DNA of 18,336 nucleotides from JAFIHK01 sp041441455 (GTDB lineage Bacteria; Bacteroidota; Bacteroidia; Bacteroidales; UBA932), in contig JASDTB010000057.1 of the NCBI GenBank assembly GCA_041441455.1, forward strand, positions 1 to 18,336, in the 5' to 3' direction. The position numbers were made by a program, and so were the translations under genes. Every line of letters begins with the position of its first letter. Position 1 is the stretch's first letter. Below are positions 1 to 8,112 of this stretch, in pieces. Under the pieces are notes generated by a model that was not told the origin of the DNA, made no database searches, and worked only from the letters and a program-made list of their open reading frames with translations.

Positions 1-50
1 GCATCTGACTACGGATCAGAAGGTTACAGGTTTGAATCCTGTCGGAGTCA
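1..50 (+). tRNA. tRNA-Arg (anticodon ACG), 5' end outside the window
   Basis: Only the 3' two thirds is present. The anticodon stem pairs 4-8 with 16-20 (TCTGA/TCAGA) around a seven-base loop with anticodon ACG at 11-13. The T arm pairs 26-30 with 38-42 around TTTGAAT. The 3' acceptor strand is 43-49 (CGGAGTC), with A50 as the discriminator base. The acceptor 5' strand and the D arm lie before base 1. CCA is not encoded (CAA follows), so it would be added after transcription. ACG decodes CGN arginine codons after conversion of A34 to inosine. Confidence 0.93.
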
Positions 51-53
51 CAA

Positions 54-100
54 AACCAAGAGTGTCTAAAAAGCAATTTTTAAACACTCTTGGTTTTTTT
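54..100 (+). terminator. Rho-independent terminator after tRNA-Arg
   Basis: A perfect 12-bp stem pairs 54-65 (AACCAAGAGTGT) with 84-95 (ACACTCTTGGTT). After one mismatch (C66/A83) it continues with six A-T/T-A pairs to a GCAA loop at 73-76. A run of seven T follows at 94-100. It sits four bases past the tRNA and is a classic terminator. Confidence 0.9.
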
Positions 101-137
101 ATTACTGATAACCCTACACACAAATCAGTAATAAAAA
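96..137. repeat. 14-bp perfect inverted repeat overlapping the terminator T tract
   Basis: TTTTTATTACTGAT at 96-109 is the exact reverse complement of ATCAGTAATAAAAA at 124-137, with a 14-base spacer (110-123). The left arm includes the last five T of the preceding terminator's T tract, so the two hairpins cannot both form fully in one RNA. No T run follows on either strand, so it is not itself a standard terminator. Its role is unknown. Confidence 0.8.
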
Positions 138-188
138 CACTGTGGCAAAACAATTGCAGTACAATGATTGTAGTATATAAAAACTAGA

Positions 189-839
189 ATGATGAAAACA
201 AAAATTGCAATCACTATAATGCTCATGTTGATACTAGTATCAGCATCATTTTCGCAGGAAAAGAGGGAGAGGGAGTATGGTGTCAAAAAGCATGAAGTTT
301 CAAAAGAGGCGAGAGAGTTTATAGCAGACATGTTTGAACATGCCAAACAAATCAAATGGTACTCTCAGGTTTCGGAAGATATCTTCTCATATGAAGCAAA
401 ACTAATCTTCAAGGGATCATCTTTTAGCGTTGAATTCAACAAAGAGGGAAGACTATTAAATATCGAGAAGAACATTGGAATCAATGATATCGATAAAAGT
501 ATTCTGAATAATATTGAGCGATATTTTTCTGAGAATTTTTCAAAGTATAAAATTCATAAAATTCAGATTCAATATACTCTAAAAGACCAATATCCAACTT
601 TGAATGCAATTCAATATAACGATGTTGCAGAAGATTTACTGGAAGATTTAATTGAGAGAGGTATTAATCGAGTAGATGATGTAACGTTGTCGAAAGTTGA
701 GATTAAATACGAGATTGAATTTACTGGAAAAGATAAAAGTATGAATAACCTTCTTTACGAAGTTATTTTTGATGGTTTTGGTAAGGCCGAAAGTTTAAAA
801 AAAGTAGTGTTGAACCCAACTGAAAATCTGGAGTATTAA
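189..839 (+). CDS. Exported PepSY-like hypothetical protein
   Basis: This 216-residue protein has a clear N-terminal signal peptide: Lys-rich start, hydrophobic residues about 6-19, probable cleavage near SFS-Q at 20-23. There is no lipobox cysteine, so it is probably periplasmic. The mature part has two alpha/beta units. One, around residues 50-95, has the pattern F-x-V-E-F-x-x-x-G-x-L. The other, around 165-205, has Y-x-V-x-F-D-G-x-G. Both resemble the putative beta-lactamase-inhibitor-like PepSY-like fold common in Bacteroidota. Two ATG codons are tandem (189 and 192) and either could start. The stop overlaps the next ATG by one base (TAATG), so the pair is probably translationally coupled. 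The exact function is unknown; the fold assignment is inferred from pattern only. Confidence 0.8.
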   Translation: MMKTKIAITIMLMLILVSASFSQEKREREYGVKKHEVSKEAREFIADMFEHAKQIKWYSQVSEDIFSYEAKLIFKGSSFSVEFNKEGRLLNIEKNIGINDIDKSILNNIERYFSENFSKYKIHKIQIQYTLKDQYPTLNAIQYNDVAEDLLEDLIERGINRVDDVTLSKVEIKYEIEFTGKDKSMNNLLYEVIFDGFGKAESLKKVVLNPTENLEY

Positions 840-1480
840 TGAAAAAAATAATTTTGACGGCAATACTTGTCTTATTTGCCGTAAACCTGTATTCTCAAAA
901 TACTTATAAAACAGGTTTTGCCCCTGAACTTTCGATGAATGTTAAGTTTGGGGCTAAATTTAGTTTGAATACTAAAATAGAATCTTTCTTTTATGACGAG
1001 TTCGACGGAACTGATTTTCAGTTTGTGTTGAGTTACAGAAACGCTCCATTCTCATCATTTGCAGCAGGATATCAGTATAGTTTGAAGCACAATAAACCCG
1101 ATAATCATAGAGCTATTCAGCAGTTATCGTTGCTACAACGATTAGGTTCGATTAATCTAAATCACCGATTTAGAACAGATCAAACATTTTATAACGATGA
1201 TCCCTTCAAGTTCAGGGTTAGATACAGACTCTCTTCTGAAGTGCCTTTCTCTGGTAGAACATTAGATCCAAACGAGTTATATTTGATTTTGTCAGATGAA
1301 GTGATTTATGGACGTCAAGATAGTACTAACGAGTTCGAAAATAGAGTAGTGTCTGCTGTTGGTTACTATTTTGCCAACAAATCAAAATTCCAGTTAGGAT
1401 TTGATTACAGGCTAAATTTCAAGAACGACAAAACAGATAATAGGTTAATCTTTAAAGTGGCCTATTTTATCTCTCTTTAG
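839..1480 (+). CDS. DUF2490-like outer-membrane beta-barrel protein
   Basis: This 213-residue protein has a signal peptide (residues 1-19, ending LYSQ). The rest is alternating beta-strand sequence with many aromatic and charged positions: repeated segments of F-x-x-x-Y-R, a stretch of R-x-R-Y-R-L, and a final strand ending V-A-Y-F. This resembles the DUF2490 family, small predicted barrels of about 210-240 residues in Bacteroidota. The gene starts inside the stop of its upstream neighbour, so the two very likely form a two-gene unit. A plausible picture is a periplasmic PepSY-like partner with an outer-membrane barrel, but no substrate can be named. It ends 18 bases before the convergent acetyltransferase gene, with no obvious hairpin between. 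Confidence 0.82.
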   Translation: MKKIILTAILVLFAVNLYSQNTYKTGFAPELSMNVKFGAKFSLNTKIESFFYDEFDGTDFQFVLSYRNAPFSSFAAGYQYSLKHNKPDNHRAIQQLSLLQRLGSINLNHRFRTDQTFYNDDPFKFRVRYRLSSEVPFSGRTLDPNELYLILSDEVIYGRQDSTNEFENRVVSAVGYYFANKSKFQLGFDYRLNFKNDKTDNRLIFKVAYFISL

Positions 1481-1498
1481 TTTTCTAGCTTTGCCTTC

Positions 1499-2356
1499 TT
1501 ATAGATCTAAAATCATCTCGTATTGCTTGCACACCAATTGGAGCCCCGATTTTGTACAGAACTCTTCTAGTGGTTCTGACCCACACTCAACATTGATAAT
1601 CTTAATCTTTCCACAGGTTATCTCTTGCACGGCGCTTTGAAGCAGCATAGAGGCCACTCCTAGTCTGCGGTGGTCACTCTTTACAGCCAGTTGAGCTATG
1701 TCTCCACTCTCTGGCTCAAAGGCTATAAAACCGGCATCTATTGCATCAATTGAACATTTTTTGAATTTGAACTCTCTCCTTGCTCGCTTTATTGAGTCGA
1801 AAGAGTTTTGCCAAGAGGGTTCAAAGTCAAAGCAGCTTGAAAAGTCTTCAATTTCACGGATGTCAATCTCAGAAATTGTATAGTTAGTATCAATCTTTTT
1901 AATAGTTAGTTTGCCAAGATCATCACAAACATAGCAACCAAATTCACGACTAATTTCAAATCCCGAAGATTTGTAAAGGTTTACAGCTGCTGTATTATGT
2001 TGTAATACCTCTAGCAGATATCTTTTAACACCATTTTCTTCTAAAATAGAAATTGAGTCATTAAATATTTTTTTCGATAGCCCCTTTCCTCTATACTCTT
2101 TTAAAGTGCCTGTACCTGAGTCATAAGCAGTTTTTATTCCATTGAAATCTCCAATTCCGTTAAAGATGAATGAGACAATCATATCTCCATGGCTAACACC
2201 GAATGACAGCTCTTTGCAAAATCCTCTTCTGGTGAGCATCTTGATCAGCTGCTCGGTGTCAATCTGTACATCATATTCGCAAAATGCCGATTGAAATGCA
2301 TCATATAAGGTCACATCGGGGAAGTGGCTAAGAGAGGTAACATTCGAAATTTCCAT
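1499..2356 (-). CDS. Tandem-GNAT family N-acetyltransferase
   Basis: This 285-residue protein is built from two GNAT folds. The first (about residues 1-145) has the acetyl-CoA pyrophosphate-binding motif A as EYRGKGLS at 87-94 and the typical distal N-x-x-A-x-x-L-Y-x-x-x-GF at 121-133. The second (about 160-285) has a weaker motif A, HRRLGVASMLL at 228-238, and a degenerate C-terminal strand. GNAT enzymes transfer an acetyl group from acetyl-CoA to an amine; the acceptor here cannot be predicted. The gene is divergent from the aminotransferase at 2474 with 117 bases between them. It converges on the DUF2490-like gene. Its frame is intact, unlike its divergent neighbour. Confidence 0.85.
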   Translation of the reverse strand: MEISNVTSLSHFPDVTLYDAFQSAFCEYDVQIDTEQLIKMLTRRGFCKELSFGVSHGDMIVSFIFNGIGDFNGIKTAYDSGTGTLKEYRGKGLSKKIFNDSISILEENGVKRYLLEVLQHNTAAVNLYKSSGFEISREFGCYVCDDLGKLTIKKIDTNYTISEIDIREIEDFSSCFDFEPSWQNSFDSIKRARREFKFKKCSIDAIDAGFIAFEPESGDIAQLAVKSDHRRLGVASMLLQSAVQEITCGKIKIINVECGSEPLEEFCTKSGLQLVCKQYEMILDL

Positions 2357-2434
2357 AATTATAATTTTCAGTAAAATTATTATAAATTCATATTCATCCT
2401 ACAAAAAATCGCATTTATCTATTTTTCTTAATGT

Positions 2435-2448
2435 ATTGTAAATACAAT
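2435..2448. promoter_or_regulatory. Small dyad, possible operator
   Basis: ATTGT at 2435-2439 and ACAAT at 2444-2448 are inverted around AAAT. They lie four bases before the -7 element of the aminotransferase pseudogene promoter, a position suitable for an operator. A short AT-rich dyad could arise by chance, so this is weak. Confidence 0.25.
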
Positions 2449-2451
2449 TTC

Positions 2452-2459
2452 TATATTTG
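2452..2459 (+). promoter_or_regulatory. Bacteroidota-type -7 promoter element
   Basis: TATATTTG matches the Bacteroidota sigma-70 -7 consensus TAnnTTTG exactly. The ATG of the aminotransferase pseudogene follows 14 bases later (2474), implying a very short leader. No convincing -33 TTTG box is visible upstream. Confidence 0.55.
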
Positions 2460-2473
2460 AAAAAAATATTTTC

Positions 2474-3599
2474 ATGCGCAATATTTTCTGGTCGTCGGGT
2501 CATCCAAGCATCATGGGTGACATTGTTAAATCCGATGGTTGTTATGTTTATGACGATAAAGGAAAGTCCTTTTTAGATTTGGAGTCTGGTGTTTGGTGCA
2601 CATCGGTAGGTCACTCTAATCCCCATGTTAACAATGAGATTATAGATCAACTAAAGACTAATGCTCACACAGGATTTGTCTATTATAATCCCATTATTGA
2701 ACAGGCTTCTGATAAAGTATTAGAAATAACTGGATTGATTGGTGGAAAATGTGAGTTTTTAAGCTCAGGTAGTGAGGCTGTTGAATATGGAATGAAATTA
2801 TCCAGATGGTTGAATCCTGGCAAAATGGCATTAACATTTTCGGAGTCATATTTTGGAGCTTATGGCGATGCATCTGCAAAATCAAAGGATAGTTGGTATG
2901 TTTATGATAGACTAAATTGCTCATGCGGTGCCGATGGATGTATAGGGGAGTGCAAAGAGTTCGCCTCTATTCCTTTCGACAAGATCTCTATTTTTCTTTT
3001 CGAACCTGGTAGCTCTTCGGGACACGTTAGATTCGCCTCTCTTTTTTTGATCAAAAAGATTGCAGACATGATTCAGACATTATGACATCTCTCCCGACAT
3101 TGTTGCATGTGGCAAAGGGATTGGTAATGGTTATCCTGTAAGTGTTGCAGCGATATCTTCAAGAATTACAGATAGAGGAGAATGTTCTTCTTTTAGGTAC
3201 GCTCAATCGCATCAAAATGACCCTCTTGGAGCTAGAGCTATATTAGCTGTGTTAAATTACATTCAGAGCAATAATCTTATCGAAGAGGGAGATCAAGTTG
3301 GAGACTATTTGCAACAAGAGTTAGAATCGTTAAAGAGAGAATTTGCAGTAATAAAGAGTGTTAGAGCAAGAGGATTGATGATGGCGATTGAGTTTGAGTA
3401 TGGGGCAGACGATATTTTCAAAGCTCTTTTAGAAGATGGGATTATTGTTTGTAAACGTCCAGGTTTGGAACTGCTAAGGATTGATCCGCCATTAATTATG
3501 AAAAGAGAGCAAGCTGCTTACTTTATCTCCAAACTTAAATTACGTTTAGCAAGCTTGAAGATAAAATTGGCATTTGTCCCTTTTCTAATGCTTTTCTAG
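2474..3599 (+). pseudogene. Class III PLP-dependent aminotransferase, broken by an internal deletion
   Basis: Two reading frames together carry one class III (ornithine/GABA-type) aminotransferase. The first (2474-3085, 203 aa) has the N-terminal domain, the cofactor phosphate-binding region SSGSEAVE, and FEPGSSSG. It then stops at TGA 3083-3085. The second frame is open from 3072 and resumes with HYDISPDI. It contains the PLP lysine in CGKGIGNGYP (AAA at 3114-3116), a conserved Asn-Asp-Pro-Leu and the C-terminal domain, ending at 3599. Missing at the join is the segment that family members have between IADMI and HYD, about 25-30 residues including the Asp that contacts the pyridine nitrogen. 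An out-of-frame deletion is therefore more likely than a one-base sequencing error. The product should be inactive. The original substrate is unknown. Confidence 0.85.
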
Positions 3600-3607
3600 G
3601 TTATTTA

Positions 3608-3745
3608 TCAGTTAAATAGATCGGAAGAAGGTTCGCAAATCTTAAAATACTCTCCAGGAGTATATCCTGAGAACTTTTGTAAAAGATTAAATCCGAAAGT
3701 CCAGTAGATATGATTCTTTGAAGGTGTCTTTCCGAAGAGTCGTGG
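3608..3745 (-). pseudogene. Probable remnant of an AraC-type transcriptional regulator
   Basis: The 297 bases between the aminotransferase pseudogene and the next gene fragment hold no intact gene. On the minus strand, an open stretch of 45 codons ends at TGA (3608-3610). It contains GKTPSKNHIY followed by FGF-N and then KFSGYTPGEYFK. The last element closely resembles the end of the second helix-turn-helix of AraC/XylS regulators (FKK-x-x-G-x-T-P-x-E-Y-R). The usual intervening helices are missing, so this would be a deletion-scarred tail. The match is short and judged by eye. Confidence 0.42.
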
Positions 3746-3896
3746 TTAACCTCCATCGCCCAGTGTAGATGTGGTAAATTTATCTCTAATTACCAATGCT
3801 TTACAAAACTTTTTATTCGAGAAGAATTGTAAGTCACGTTACCAAAGCATCCGTAATCTTCGTACGAAATGTGCGTTTATATCTATTTTTTAGGTT

Positions 3897-4523
3897 TTAG
3901 TAGTTCCAAAAACAATATCCTTGCTTTGTTAGTCTAAATTTTTGCGATGGATGATTTGGCGTATCTAGTATTGTTCGTTCTATTAATCGTTGTTCAAGCA
4001 GCTTTTGAACAACCTTGTTCAGTTGTCCTGATACTTTCTTTTGACCTAAAGCATTCGATATTTCTTGCCTTGATTTAGCTTCAGTAATTAAACATTTAAC
4101 TACTTCAGAATACAAGCTTTGCTTTTTCAGCTCTTGCTGTAACTCTTGCTGCGACTCTTGCTTTTCGGCTAATTGAGTGACATAGTCCAGCTTTACGAAC
4201 TGTACTTGAAAAGATAATCCGACTTCACGCCAACGGAGTTCAATGTTTGGGTACTCTTTCAGTTCATCAGAGATCAATTTCAAGCCGTTGCCCCATTAGT
4301 CGATAATGCCAAGGCGTTTGAATACTGGAGCTATAATTTTATTTCGTGCATCATTTTGGCGACTATCAATTGCAGAGTAGTCGATTGACGGAGGCAATAA
4401 TCCAGGGCTTGTTATCTCCACCATATAGTCCGCGAGACGGGTGAAATTCTTCATGTAGAGGTTTTTGATGCTATTCTCACTTCTGGCCAGTTCACCAATG
4501 TTGTACCCGTTATGAGCCAACAC
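3897..4523 (-). pseudogene. C-terminal fragment of an AlbA_2/RecG-like ATP-binding protein, with a nonsense codon
   Basis: Two minus-strand ORFs are in one frame, separated by a single TAA at 4296-4298. The reading is VFKRLGIID-stop-WGNGLKLISDE, where relatives have a charged residue at the stop. The upstream part (4299-4523) has a nucleotide-binding-domain end (ITSPGLLPP, then FKRLGIID). The downstream part has the conserved YPNIELRWREVGLSFQVQF segment, a Gln/Glu-rich linker, and a winged-helix domain at about residues 55-128. This is the C-terminal layout of the AlbA_2 plus HATPase_c_4 proteins often annotated as RecG-like. The AlbA domain is absent: upstream in-frame stops (TGA, TAG) lie just before 4523. 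The first about 34 residues of the upstream ORF do not resemble the family. The gene is thus truncated and interrupted. Whether the downstream part (ATG at 4283) is expressed alone is unknown. Confidence 0.8.
4131..4163. repeat. 12-bp tandem repeat, about 2.75 copies, in the RecG-like fragment
   Basis: CTCTTGCTGTAA (4131-4142), CTCTTGCTGCGA (4143-4154) and CTCTTGCTT (4155-4163) follow each other. Translated on the minus strand they give a four-residue repeat (QQEL, QQEL, preceded by QES). The linker between the nucleotide-binding and winged-helix regions of this family often has such short Gln/Glu repeats. Copy changes of 12 bp would preserve frame. Confidence 0.75.
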
Positions 4524-4550
4524 ACATACAATCTATCAATAAAGTAATTA

Positions 4551-6592
4551 TTAGCTTATTAAAGAGGCAGGTTTCATCTCTACAGAGTAGATTTTTTGAA
4601 CTGGGTACACAAGCATAAAACTATTTGAAGTAAAGTATTTATTGAGATAAAATGGTACTTTTTGCATCGCCTCCTGATATGATGGCATATCAGGTCTACT
4701 CATGATTGCGATTAAATTATCATCACTCTTAATGTCTCTGCTTAATATTAGAAAATCGTTCCAGTCGCTCAACTCTTTGAAAGAAACTTCTGCAGGGTGT
4801 TTTTTTACCAAGTCGCCTAGGATGTTTCTAGTGCTTAAAGATGAATATATTACAACAGGGATTCCAGTATTTCTGCTCATGCTCCATAGTCTGCTTACCC
4901 AAAATGGAAACCCATCCTCCTTCTCTGCTTTTGGAGGGACAACTACAAGGTGGCGTTTAATTGTAGAGAGTGGTTGGTGAGGTTTGTAAATCAATGTGGT
5001 AGTATTGCATTTAGAAAGAATACCCTCTGTAAAATTTCCTAAAAATGAGCTTGAAATATCCTTGTGCTCATGCAGACCTAGGATCAGATCAGTAATTTTA
5101 TACTCTCTGATTACATTAACAATACCATTTAATGGATTGATATCGTATCTGATTATTTGGTGCAGGTAATTGTCAACGGCAGATGCATTTGATGCAGCTT
5201 GTTCAAGCAGTTTTTTTGCTTTTTTATCGGAATTATTGTCAGGATAACTATCTTCAATTATATGCAGTCCATAGAGATTATCTGTCAACTTCCTGCTTTT
5301 TACTGCTAAACTTAAATTGATTAATTCGTCTGCATTCGCATTATTGCTTACTGCAATCAATATCTTCTCTGCACCTTCGGTTTCACTTATTGACACTTTT
5401 TCCTCCGAAGCTTCATCCAAAGCGATATTTCTCGCACCTTTTTGAGTCACAAAAGAGGATATNNNNNNNNNNGTACACTTTCGTTTAGAAGTCTAATCGG
5501 TTCACCATATGGATCTTGTCCCAAAATAATATTATAACCAACAAGTACTGCTGCAAGTGTTGCCGCTGCTTGAGAGTTACTTAATCCGAAGATTAATCTC
5601 CTTTCGTCAGTTGAAAATTTATAAGTTTTTTGTGTGAACCATGCTGCTAAAAATTTGGCAACAAGAGCTACCACAGTCATAATAATCGCTACCTTAATGG
5701 TCTCCCAACCCTCGAAAAAGACTCTATAATCTATTAACATTCCCACACCAATTAAAAAGAATGGGATGAAAAGAGCATTTCCGACAAATTGAACACGATT
5801 CATTAATGGAGAGGTCTCAGGAATAAGTCTGTTAAGGGTTAATCCAGCTAAGAACGCTCCGATAATCGCTTCAATACCGGCAAGTTGCGCAAGAAAGCCT
5901 GCTAAAAAGACCATGCCTAATACAAAAATGAACTGCAGGATGCTCTCGCTAAAGCGTTTAAAGAACCAACGAGCTATAATAGGAAATCCAAAAAACACAA
6001 CTGCACCAAAGATAATTACTGAGATTATTAGTCTGATCCAAAAACCATTATCTGCCTTGCCTGTTGACATTCCTGCAATAGCGGCTAACACTAAAAGAGC
6101 AAGTGTATCTGTTATCATTGTGCCCCCGATAGTAATGTTTACGGCTCGATTCTTAGTTACTCCAAATTTGCTAATAATAGGATAGGTTAGTAGTGTGTGT
6201 GATGCAAACATGCTTGCGAGTAATATTGCTGTTACATAACTAAATCCTAATACATAAAAACCAACTGTTGTCCCGATTATCATCGGAATCCAAAATGTAT
6301 ACATTCCAAATACAAAGCTTTTTACGCTGTTTTTGCGAAACTCTGCCAAATCAATTTCAAGACCAGCTAAAAACATAATATAGAGTAGGCCTACAGTACC
6401 AAAAAGGGTGATTGAGCTATCTCTAAGAATTAGATTAAATCCATTGGGGCCTATTAATGCTCCTGCTATAATTAACCCAATAAGACTGGGTATTCTGATT
6501 TTATTGAGCAGAATTGGTGCAAAAAGTATGATAAACAGAATGACTGTAAAGATCACTACTGGATTATCTAATGGAAAGTTTAACATGTTCAT
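4551..6592 (-). CDS. CPA2-type cation/proton antiporter with C-terminal universal-stress module (split by assembly gap)
   Basis: The N-terminal part (6592 to 5473) is an Na+/H+ exchanger domain of about 12 membrane helices. It has the family signature GGTMITDTLALL, whose Asp is typical of CPA2 ion-binding sites, and ends at LLNESV. Then come 10 N. The part after the gap begins ISSFVTQKGA and holds two universal stress protein-like domains (about 300 aa, cytoplasmic). The apparent start at 5450 is a GTG that is simply Val in SFVTQ, so this is one gene, not two. CPA2 relatives join the two parts by a short conserved stretch, so I estimate that about 40 bases are missing. The 10 N also put the halves out of frame, which is an artefact. 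The protein exchanges Na+ or K+ for H+; ion and direction are not readable. It is the last gene of the unit starting at 9389, 44 bases after the cardiolipin synthase. Confidence 0.88.
5463..5472. other. Assembly gap of 10 N inside the antiporter gene
   Basis: Ten N lie between the codons for LLNESV and ISSFVTQ (minus strand). The protein family demands a longer link than 10 bases would give, and the frames do not agree across it, so the N count is not the true gap length. Confidence 0.97.
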
Positions 6593-6636
6593 ATTTTATA
6601 TTCACATTTTAAAGCGTAATTAAGTTCTTTATGTAT

Positions 6637-8109
6637 TTATAAGAGAGGACTTAATAGTCTGGCCAAACCCTCTTTGATCTGTTTTCCAACGCTTCTTTTT
6701 GCCCACTTTGAGCCTGCAAGGCTTCGGCATCTTTCGATATCTTTACGGAATTGATTTTCTACAATTTGCGCGCAATTCGAATTATAAATTATCGATGTGA
6801 TTTCGAAATTGTGCTCCAAACTTCTATTATCCAAGTTTGCTGAGCCAATGATACAAAACTCCCCATCAATAGATATTACTTTTGAATGGTTAAATCCTTT
6901 TCGGAATAAATAGACTTTTACACCTGCATCGAGGAGCTCTGTTGCGTATGACATTGAACTCCAATATGCAACCTTCGAGTCCGATTTCTCTGGGAGCATT
7001 AAGCTAACCTCCACTCCACTCAATGATGCGACTTTGATTGCATTCAGGATTGTCTCATTTGGCGTAAAATAAGGGGTGATGATATAAATATGCCTCTTTG
7101 CACTAGTGATTGCCGAGAGATAACATTGCATAATACTTGCCCAGTCGCTGTCGGGACCAGATGTAATAATCTGAGAGTAGATATGATAATCACCCTCAAT
7201 TCTGATATTTTTTGATGGGTTAATTGGGAAATATCTTTTCCGTTTATTGAACTGCCTGTTGATAATAAAGTATCTGTCAAGCAAAAAGCTTGATTGCATT
7301 GCAGCAACTGATTCTCCAGTAATTTTTATGTGAGTATCTCTCCACTCAGGGAAATTCCCGCCATTGTAGTATCGGTCGGCAATATTAACTCCTCCAATAA
7401 AACCATACAACCCATCTACAACAAGAATTTTACGGTGGTTTCTATAATTTACCTTAGAAGTAGGAGTCATTATTCGCACTGGAGCAAATTTAAGTAGTTC
7501 AATTCCTGCCTCTTGCATCGGAAGTAAGAAGGTCTTCTTGAGAGACCAGCACCCAACATCATCATAGATTAATCTAACCTCAACGCCACTTTTGGCTTTA
7601 CTGATTAGTAACTCTTTAAACATATTTCCAACTGTATCATCTTCAATTATATATGACTGAAGATGGATGTGGCTTTTAGCTTCGTTGATGCTGTTATACA
7701 TAGCATCCAAAGCCTCTCTTCCCGAGAAATAGATCTCAACTTTTTTATTTAGACCTAGAACACTCTTGTTACCTTGCAGATTTAGAAAAATTAGTTTTCT
7801 AAAGCCTTTTAACTCTTCGGGCAGGGAAGAGGGTTCAGAGATAAAGCTTTTTAATTGAGCATTAGAGATTAGTCTTCTAACCCTTTCGTCTCTAACCCCT
7901 TTTCGGTTATAGATCTTAATCTTTCTGAAATTTTGACCAAGAAAAGTATAAAGAAAAAGACCAATATATGGAAGTGCAAAGATTACCACTACCCATGATA
8001 GAGACTTTACGGGATCTAACTTTCTGTAAATAATATTTGCTGCAGCATAAAAAGCCAGCAAAAGATAAATAACATAGAGAATCACCGACAAAATCTCAAG
8101 AAAACTCAT
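6637..8109 (-). CDS. cls: Cardiolipin synthase (phospholipase D superfamily)
   Basis: This 490-residue protein has the bacterial Cls layout: two N-terminal membrane helices (about 5-27 and 37-58), then two PLD domains. Each carries a complete HKD motif: H225-x-K227 with D232 (NYRNHRKILVVDG), and H408-x-K410 with D415 (NHSKVISIDG). GG and GSANLDNRS follow the motifs as usual. The enzyme joins two phosphatidylglycerol molecules into cardiolipin and glycerol at the inner membrane. It starts three bases after the stop of menG and is followed after 44 bases by the antiporter, so it is probably cotranscribed with both. Length is normal for the family and nothing is missing. The exact lipid substrate is inferred from the family. 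Confidence 0.93.
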   Translation of the reverse strand: MSFLEILSVILYVIYLLLAFYAAANIIYRKLDPVKSLSWVVVIFALPYIGLFLYTFLGQNFRKIKIYNRKGVRDERVRRLISNAQLKSFISEPSSLPEELKGFRKLIFLNLQGNKSVLGLNKKVEIYFSGREALDAMYNSINEAKSHIHLQSYIIEDDTVGNMFKELLISKAKSGVEVRLIYDDVGCWSLKKTFLLPMQEAGIELLKFAPVRIMTPTSKVNYRNHRKILVVDGLYGFIGGVNIADRYYNGGNFPEWRDTHIKITGESVAAMQSSFLLDRYFIINRQFNKRKRYFPINPSKNIRIEGDYHIYSQIITSGPDSDWASIMQCYLSAITSAKRHIYIITPYFTPNETILNAIKVASLSGVEVSLMLPEKSDSKVAYWSSMSYATELLDAGVKVYLFRKGFNHSKVISIDGEFCIIGSANLDNRSLEHNFEITSIIYNSNCAQIVENQFRKDIERCRSLAGSKWAKRSVGKQIKEGLARLLSPLL

Positions 8110-8112
8110 AAA

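Noticed and set aside
96..137. CRISPR repeat or integrase attachment site
   Set aside because: There is only one inverted pair, no direct repeat array, no integrase gene nearby and no second copy of the tRNA end in the window.
125..355. 76-residue minus-strand ORF at the tRNA/exported-protein junction
   Set aside because: It overlaps the signal-peptide region of the plus-strand gene and has no protein-like features of its own.
3072..3100. Programmed ribosomal frameshift in the aminotransferase
   Set aside because: There is no slippery heptamer, and a whole conserved segment is missing at the join, so a frameshift alone would not rebuild a normal enzyme.
3660..3800. Transposase remnant (LPHLHWAMEV, reminiscent of ISAs1-type C-termini, in another minus-strand frame)
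   Set aside because: The similarity covers about ten residues and does not continue. The AraC-like reading in the neighbouring frame fits better.
4551..5450. Independent universal stress protein gene starting at 5450
   Set aside because: The start is an internal GTG, the frame continues to the N run, and the domain is the known C-terminal module of CPA2 antiporters.
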